This document shows, in pieces, positions 5,783-9,457 of a DNA stretch of 9,457 nucleotides (position 1 is its first letter; each line of letters starts with the position of its first letter). The notes beneath the pieces were generated by a model. That model searched no databases, was not told the origin of the DNA, and saw only the letters and a program-made list of their open reading frames with translations. This stretch comes from JBBSBL01 sp038251325 (GTDB lineage: Bacteria; Actinomycetota; Thermoleophilia; Solirubrobacterales; Solirubrobacteraceae), in assembly GCA_038251325.1 (NCBI GenBank), contig JBBSBL010000083.1, positions 1 through 9,457 on the forward strand, in the 5' to 3' direction. The position numbers were made by a program, and so were the translations under genes.

Positions 5783-6174
5783 GCGGAGATCCGAGTCCGG
5801 CGCGAGAGAACGGTGGCGAGGTGCACGGCCGCGAACCCCGCCGCCAGGCTGCCCGCGGCGTAGCCGAGCGCGAGGCCCGAGGCGCCCGCGTCGAGCATGC
5901 CGAGGAGCTCGAGCTGGAAGGTGGAGAACGTCGTCAGGGCGCCGCACAGCCCGGTGGCGATCAACGGCCGGCGCCAGGCGGAGAGCGGCAGGCGCTCGGC
6001 GAGCCGCGTCGCCGCCCAGCCCAGCAGCGCCGCGCCGGCGACGTTCGCCGCGAAGGTCGCCCACGGCCACTCGCCGCGAGAGACCGGGAAGGCCTCGATG
6101 AGCGCGGCGCGGGCCAGCGCCCCGAGGAACCCGCCCGCGAAGACGGCGGCGGCCTCCCGCCGGTCGAGACCCAC
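5779..6174 (-). CDS. crcB1: CrcB/Fluc fluoride channel subunit 1
   Basis: A 131-residue CrcB-family membrane protein, first of an adjacent pair. It has four hydrophobic helices (about 8-28, 38-58, 70-92, 98-122). Family signatures are AGGFLGALARA (13-23), WATFAANVAGAALLG with conserved Asn44, and GLCGALTTFSTFQLELLG with the TTFSTF box at 81-86. Basic residues lie at the N-terminus (DRRE), in loop 2 (TRLAERLPLSAWRRP) and at the C-terminus (SRRTR), which predicts N-in/C-in insertion. The GTG at 6174 is the best start in this frame, although no convincing ribosome site precedes it at normal spacing; a GTC/GTG run makes the exact start less sure. A 55-base gap separates it from the cupin gene. 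No fluoride riboswitch could be recognised in that gap. Confidence 0.9.
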   Translation of the reverse strand: MGLDRREAAAVFAGGFLGALARAALIEAFPVSRGEWPWATFAANVAGAALLGWAATRLAERLPLSAWRRPLIATGLCGALTTFSTFQLELLGMLDAGASGLALGYAAGSLAAGFAAVHLATVLSRRTRISA

Positions 6175-6229
6175 GACGACCGTCGCGAGCCCTAGAGCGG
6201 TGGCGTGAGGTCGCTCGCGGCCACGGCGC

Positions 6230-6559
6230 TCAGCTGCGCCATTCCGGCGGGCGGCCCTCGCCGGGCCACGGCGCGAGCAGCAGGAGCAGACGGGCGTCGG
6301 TGTGGGCGTGGACCTCGTGCCGCTCGTGGGGCGCGAAGCTGGCCACCAGCCCTGGCCCCCCGCGCGCGTGCTCACCGTCGCAGGAGATCTCCACGTCGCC
6401 CGCCACGACCGTGACCCACGCCCGCTCGTGGACCTCGTGCTCCTGCATCCGCTCGCCCGCGGGCAGCGCGAGGAGGATGCCCCGCGCCTCGGGCTGCGAG
6501 TCGAGCACGACGGGGTGGTGCTCGTCGACCTCGTGCGTGCTCAGGTCCCAGTACTCCAT
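6230..6559 (-). CDS. Small single-domain cupin protein
   Basis: A 109-residue protein with one cupin beta-barrel, cytoplasmic and without signal peptide. Cupin motif 1 is seen as GERMQEHEVHERAWVTVVAG (Gly35, His41, His44, Gly54). Motif 2 is GPGLVASFAPHERHEVHAH (Gly70, Pro77, His78, His81). His41, His44, His81 and nearby acids could hold a metal ion, but spacing differs from the classical HxH...E pattern, so metal and substrate are unknown. Small cupins like this may be enzymes, isomerases or ligand sensors, and no substrate can be assigned. The ATG at 6559 has a strong AGGAGGG site and lies 33 bases after the helicase-nuclease stop, so it is probably co-transcribed. The fluoride genes follow. 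Confidence 0.82.
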   Translation of the reverse strand: MEYWDLSTHEVDEHHPVVLDSQPEARGILLALPAGERMQEHEVHERAWVTVVAGDVEISCDGEHARGGPGLVASFAPHERHEVHAHTDARLLLLLAPWPGEGRPPEWRS

Positions 6560-6564
6560 CGCGG

Positions 6565-6571
6565 CCCTCCT
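6565..6571 (-). promoter_or_regulatory. Ribosome binding site of the cupin gene
   Basis: Minus-strand AGGAGGG, five bases before the ATG at 6559. It is nearly perfectly complementary to the 3' end of 16S rRNA and fixes the cupin start. Confidence 0.8.
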
Positions 6572-6592
6572 GGATCGGTGTCGCGCGGGACG

Positions 6593-9457
6593 CTACCCGT
6601 CCGCGACCGCGCCGAGGCCCGCGGGCGGCGCGTCGCGCTCGGTCAGGGGGCGAGGATGCGGGCACAGCGTTCCGCGCCCGGGGCAACCGCCGCAGAGGCC
6701 GGCCCACGGCGCGGGGCTCGCCTCGAGCTCGCCGTCGAGGATCGCCGCCGCGCTCCGCGCCAGCCGCTCCGCGACCGCCGGCGCGCCGGCGGCGCGGCAG
6801 AGGACGGCGGCGGGCGCCTCCGGTCGTTCGAGGTAGCAGTGGACGACCTCGACCTCGCCGGCTCCCGCGCGCAGGAGCGCGAGCGCGTAGACGTCGCGCT
6901 GCAGCCCGTAGTCGCGCTCCGCGGCGTCCTCGGGCGACTCGCCGGGCGCGAGCCGGTCCGACTTCCAGTCGACCACCAGGCCGCGCTCGCCCTCGTGCGC
7001 CAGCGCGTCGAGCACGCCCGAGACGAGCACCTCGCCATGACCGGGCACCGCGAGCGCGAAGGCGAAGCGCTCCTCCCGGCGCGCCGCGGCGGCGGCGAGC
7101 CGCGCGGCGACCGGCGAGCCGGCGCCCGCGGCGACGAGGCGCGCCACCGCCACCCGGTCCTCGGAGCCCGGCTCGAGGCCCAGGCGCGCGGCCGTTGTCG
7201 CCACGGTGGTCTCGTCCGGTGCGGCGGCGACGCCGAAGACGGCCGTCTCGAGCAGAGCGTGGACGAGCGTCCCGCGGTCGCGGCCGTCGAGGCCGGTAGA
7301 CGGCCCGGCACCGCGCCGCGGGTCGCGGTCGGGGGGCGCGGGCAGGCGCAGGACGCGCTCGAGATAGAAGCGCCGCCCGCAGCGCGACGCCTCGGCGAGG
7401 GCCGAGTAGCTCAGCCGCTCCGGTGACGGACGGGCGGCGCCGGCCGGCGGGAGCGGAGCGGGGCCGGGCGCCGGAGCGATGGTGTCCGCCGCCGGCACCG
7501 GCGACGGCTCGGGATCAGCGAAGGGCGTCGGCTCCGGCTCGGCGGCCGGCGTCGGCTGCGGCCCGGGATCAGCCGCCGCTCCCGGGCGCCCGACCGCGTA
7601 GGCGATCGACACCGGGCGACCGCCGGCGTCGCGCTCCGCCACGCCGACGTCCTCTCCCCGGCCGAGCCGCTCCGCGAGGTCGGGCACGAGCCCCGCGGCG
7701 ATCCAGCCGAGCGGCGCCCTCCAGTCCGAGGGCGCGCGCTCGACGTCCGCCGCGCCGCACAGGACGAGCCGCTCGCACGCGCGGGTCATCGCGACGTAGA
7801 ACAGGCGGCGCGTCTCCTGCTCGGCCCCCGCCAATTGCGCCGCTTTGATCTCCGGCCAGTCGAAGGCCTCGACCGCGGGCCCGCCCCCGAGCGGCCGCAA
7901 CCGCAGGCCGACCCGGCGCTCTCCGTCGAGGCGGAGGAGGTCGTCGCCCCGCGGCGAGGCGCGCCCGAGGTCGGCGACGCACACGACGGGGAACTCGAGG
8001 CCCTTGGCCCGGTGGATCGTCATCAGCCGCACCGCGTCGAGGTCCTCGCCCGCGACGGGCGCCTCCCCCTCGCGGGCCTCGGCCAGCGCCTCGCGGCCGG
8101 TCCGCCGGGCGACCGCGTCGACGAAGCCGCGCAGGCTCGGCCCGTCGACGGCCTCGTGCTCGCGCGCGAGCCGCAGGAGCTTGCGCACGTTGGCCAGGCG
8201 CCGCTCCCCGCCCGGCATGCGGAGCAGCGAGAGGTCGTACCCGCGCGCCGCGACGACGCGGGCCACGAGCTCGGCCGGCCCGCGACGGGCGGCGTCGTCG
8301 CGCTCCTGCGCCGCCCACGGCACGAAGCCCGCGAGGCGCTCGCGATCCTCGGCGTCCAACGCGTCCGGGAGCGCCGCCGCCGCGGCCGCGAGCTCGAGGC
8401 CGGCCGGGGCGCGCGCCATCTCCGGAGCGAAGGCGGCGCGCAGCACGCGCCACGGATCCGCCCCGGCGTCGCGGGCGGCCGCCGCGAGGTGCACGAGCGC
8501 GCCCGACCCGAGGCCGACGAGCGGCGAGGCGAGCACCTCCCAGAGCCGTGGCTCGTCGCGGGCGTTGGCCAGCACGGCGAGCCACGCGACGAGGTCCTGG
8601 ACCTCGCGCCGCTCCCAGTAGCCGCGACCGCCGATCACGTACGTCGGAACCCCGGCGTCGTCGAGCGCGCGCTCGTACGCGCCGAGGTCGGTCGCGGCCC
8701 GCAGCAGCACGACGACGTCCCGAGGCGAGCGTCCCCCGGCGACGAGCGCCGCGATGCGCGCCGCCAGCGCGCGCGCCTCGGCCATCCGCCAGGCCGGGCA
8801 GGGCGGCGGCCCGCCGTCCGGCATGACCTCCTCGGCGGTCCACGCGCCGCGATGGGTGATCAGGAGCTCGACCGGCGGCTCCCCCTCCGGCGCAGCCTCG
8901 CGGGCCGCGAGCAGCGGCACGTAGGAGTCGATCTCGGGGCCGACGCCGAGATTGACGGCGTCGACGAGCTCGGGGCGCGCGCGGAAGTTCGTGCGCAGCT
9001 CGAGCGTGGCGCCGGCCGGCTCCAGCGCCGCGCGGCGGGCGCGGAACAGCCCGACGTCCGCGTGGCGGAAGGCGTAGATCGACTGGGCGGCGTCGCCGAC
9101 CGCGAACCAGCCGTCGGGCGCCAGCAGCTCGAGCAGACGGAGCTGGACGCCGTTGACGTCCTGCAGCTCGTCGACCAGGACGCGGCGGAAGCGGCGGGTC
9201 TCGCGGTCGCGCACGTCGGCGCGATCCTCCAGGAGCGCCACCGCGAGCAGCTCCAGGTCGGAGAAGTCGACGGCCGAGGTCGCGCGCTTGGCCGCGGCGT
9301 AGCGCGTCCCGAACGCGCGCAGCAGGAGGTCCAGCGCCCGCAGCGCGGGGCGCAGCGCCTCGTCGGCGCAGGCGCGGCGCGCGGCGGCCCATGCCTCGCG
9401 GTAGGCCTCGCAGGCCGCGCCCCCGAGCGCGGCCCCGTTGCCGCCGGGCAGGCCGAA
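6593..9457 (-). CDS. UvrD/RecB-type helicase with C-terminal PD-(D/E)XK nuclease (AddA/AdnB-like), 5' partial
   Basis: A double-strand-break processing helicase-nuclease; 954 residues are visible and the N-terminus with the Walker A motif is beyond 9457. Counting from the window edge, superfamily 1 motifs follow in order: II VDELQD (95-100), III WFAVGDAAQSIYAFRHAD (117-134), IV LRTNFRARPELVDAVN (154-169), V MTIHRAKGLEFPVV (479-492) and VI RLFYVAMTRACERLVL (551-566). A Pro/Ala/Glu-rich linker (about 625-682) leads to the nuclease: YSALAEASRCGRRFYLERVL, GTLVHALLE, SGVLDALA, VVDWKSD and YGLQRDVYALAL. Likely catalytic residues are His733, Asp817, Asp830 and Lys832. Cys693 with Cys922, Cys925 and Cys932 could bind a 4Fe-4S cluster, as in AddB-type nuclease domains. 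It resembles AddA of AddAB or AdnB of mycobacterial AdnAB; the partner gene may lie upstream. The cupin gene begins 33 bases after its stop. Confidence 0.92.
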   Translation of the reverse strand, partial: FGLPGGNGAALGGAACEAYREAWAAARRACADEALRPALRALDLLLRAFGTRYAAAKRATSAVDFSDLELLAVALLEDRADVRDRETRRFRRVLVDELQDVNGVQLRLLELLAPDGWFAVGDAAQSIYAFRHADVGLFRARRAALEPAGATLELRTNFRARPELVDAVNLGVGPEIDSYVPLLAAREAAPEGEPPVELLITHRGAWTAEEVMPDGGPPPCPAWRMAEARALAARIAALVAGGRSPRDVVVLLRAATDLGAYERALDDAGVPTYVIGGRGYWERREVQDLVAWLAVLANARDEPRLWEVLASPLVGLGSGALVHLAAAARDAGADPWRVLRAAFAPEMARAPAGLELAAAAAALPDALDAEDRERLAGFVPWAAQERDDAARRGPAELVARVVAARGYDLSLLRMPGGERRLANVRKLLRLAREHEAVDGPSLRGFVDAVARRTGREALAEAREGEAPVAGEDLDAVRLMTIHRAKGLEFPVVCVADLGRASPRGDDLLRLDGERRVGLRLRPLGGGPAVEAFDWPEIKAAQLAGAEQETRRLFYVAMTRACERLVLCGAADVERAPSDWRAPLGWIAAGLVPDLAERLGRGEDVGVAERDAGGRPVSIAYAVGRPGAAADPGPQPTPAAEPEPTPFADPEPSPVPAADTIAPAPGPAPLPPAGAARPSPERLSYSALAEASRCGRRFYLERVLRLPAPPDRDPRRGAGPSTGLDGRDRGTLVHALLETAVFGVAAAPDETTVATTAARLGLEPGSEDRVAVARLVAAGAGSPVAARLAAAAARREERFAFALAVPGHGEVLVSGVLDALAHEGERGLVVDWKSDRLAPGESPEDAAERDYGLQRDVYALALLRAGAGEVEVVHCYLERPEAPAAVLCRAAGAPAVAERLARSAAAILDGELEASPAPWAGLCGGCPGRGTLCPHPRPLTERDAPPAGLGAVADG
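7412..7585 (-). repeat. Proline-rich low-complexity linker within the helicase-nuclease gene
   Basis: This stretch encodes a Pro/Ala/Glu/Asp-rich segment with loosely repeated units such as AEPEPTPFADPEPSPVP between the helicase and nuclease domains. It is probably a disordered tether that lets the nuclease move relative to the motor. The DNA shows matching short repeats (variants of GGCTCCGGCTCGG and GGCGTCGGCT). Confidence 0.6.

Noticed and set aside
6175..6229. Fluoride riboswitch before crcB1
   Set aside because: The 55-base gap is short and I could not find the conserved core of the crcB RNA motif by eye; a covariance search would decide.
6175..6375. Upstream extension of CrcB1 to an ATG at 6375
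   Set aside because: It would run out of frame through the cupin gene and add a non-membrane Arg/Pro-rich segment not found in CrcB proteins.
7569..9392. 607-codon minus-strand frame inside the helicase-nuclease gene
   Set aside because: It is an out-of-frame reading of the helicase-nuclease, made almost only of Arg, Ala, Gly and Pro, with no motif.
1..9457. CRISPR arrays, insertion sequences, tRNA or rRNA genes, prophage or toxin-antitoxin modules
   Set aside because: No regularly spaced repeats, transposase, terminal inverted repeats, structural RNA or phage-like proteins were found; the window reads as ordinary chromosomal genes.

Overview
The window is very GC-rich chromosomal DNA, roughly three quarters G+C, with several GTG starts and codons that end almost always in G or C. 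The gene content is Ku, an actinobacterial-style ECF sigma/alkyltransferase pair, a RecB-type helicase-nuclease and paired CrcB proteins. Together these suggest a high-GC actinobacterium-like organism. Thermoleophilia (Solirubrobacterales) would fit, but that placement is inference, not something the sequence proves.

Layout. (1) 1-2857, minus strand: a ferritin-like di-iron protein (2857-2348), then Ku (2277-1348), then the N-terminal part of the large subunit of glutamate synthase (gltB, 1271 to beyond position 1). The gaps are 70 and 76 bases, so each gene could have its own promoter; candidates are given. (2) 2858-3008: a divergent control region. A good sigma-B/F-like promoter (GGTTT-N16-GGGAAC) reads toward the ferritin gene. 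(3) 3009-4126, plus strand: an ECF sigma factor whose stop codon overlaps the start of an O6-alkylguanine-DNA alkyltransferase (ATGA overlap). The alkyltransferase has an N-terminal extension of about 44 residues and a single cysteine, the active-site one. (4) 4127-4343: a gap between convergent genes with small inverted repeats only. (5) 9457-4344, minus strand: a tightly packed unit made of a UvrD/RecB-type helicase-nuclease (N-terminus outside the window), a small cupin, two CrcB/Fluc fluoride channel subunits and a protein of three tandem DUF190 domains. The last three genes are joined by GTGA stop/start overlaps.

How the parts fit. Three separate units concern DNA integrity: Ku for end joining, the ECF/alkyltransferase pair for alkylation damage, and the helicase-nuclease for processing double-strand breaks. 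The ferritin-like protein would limit iron-driven oxidative damage and may belong to the general stress response. The crcB pair gives fluoride export. Its loop charges suggest that the two subunits are inserted in opposite orientations, as expected for a heterodimeric Fluc channel.

The points most worth a second look are the ECF-alkyltransferase coupling with no anti-sigma gene visible, the DUF190 triplication (a possible one-chain version of a PII-like trimer), the stress-type promoter of the ferritin gene, and a possible leaderless promoter embedded in a strong inverted repeat just before Ku. No CRISPR array, insertion sequence, tRNA or rRNA was seen.
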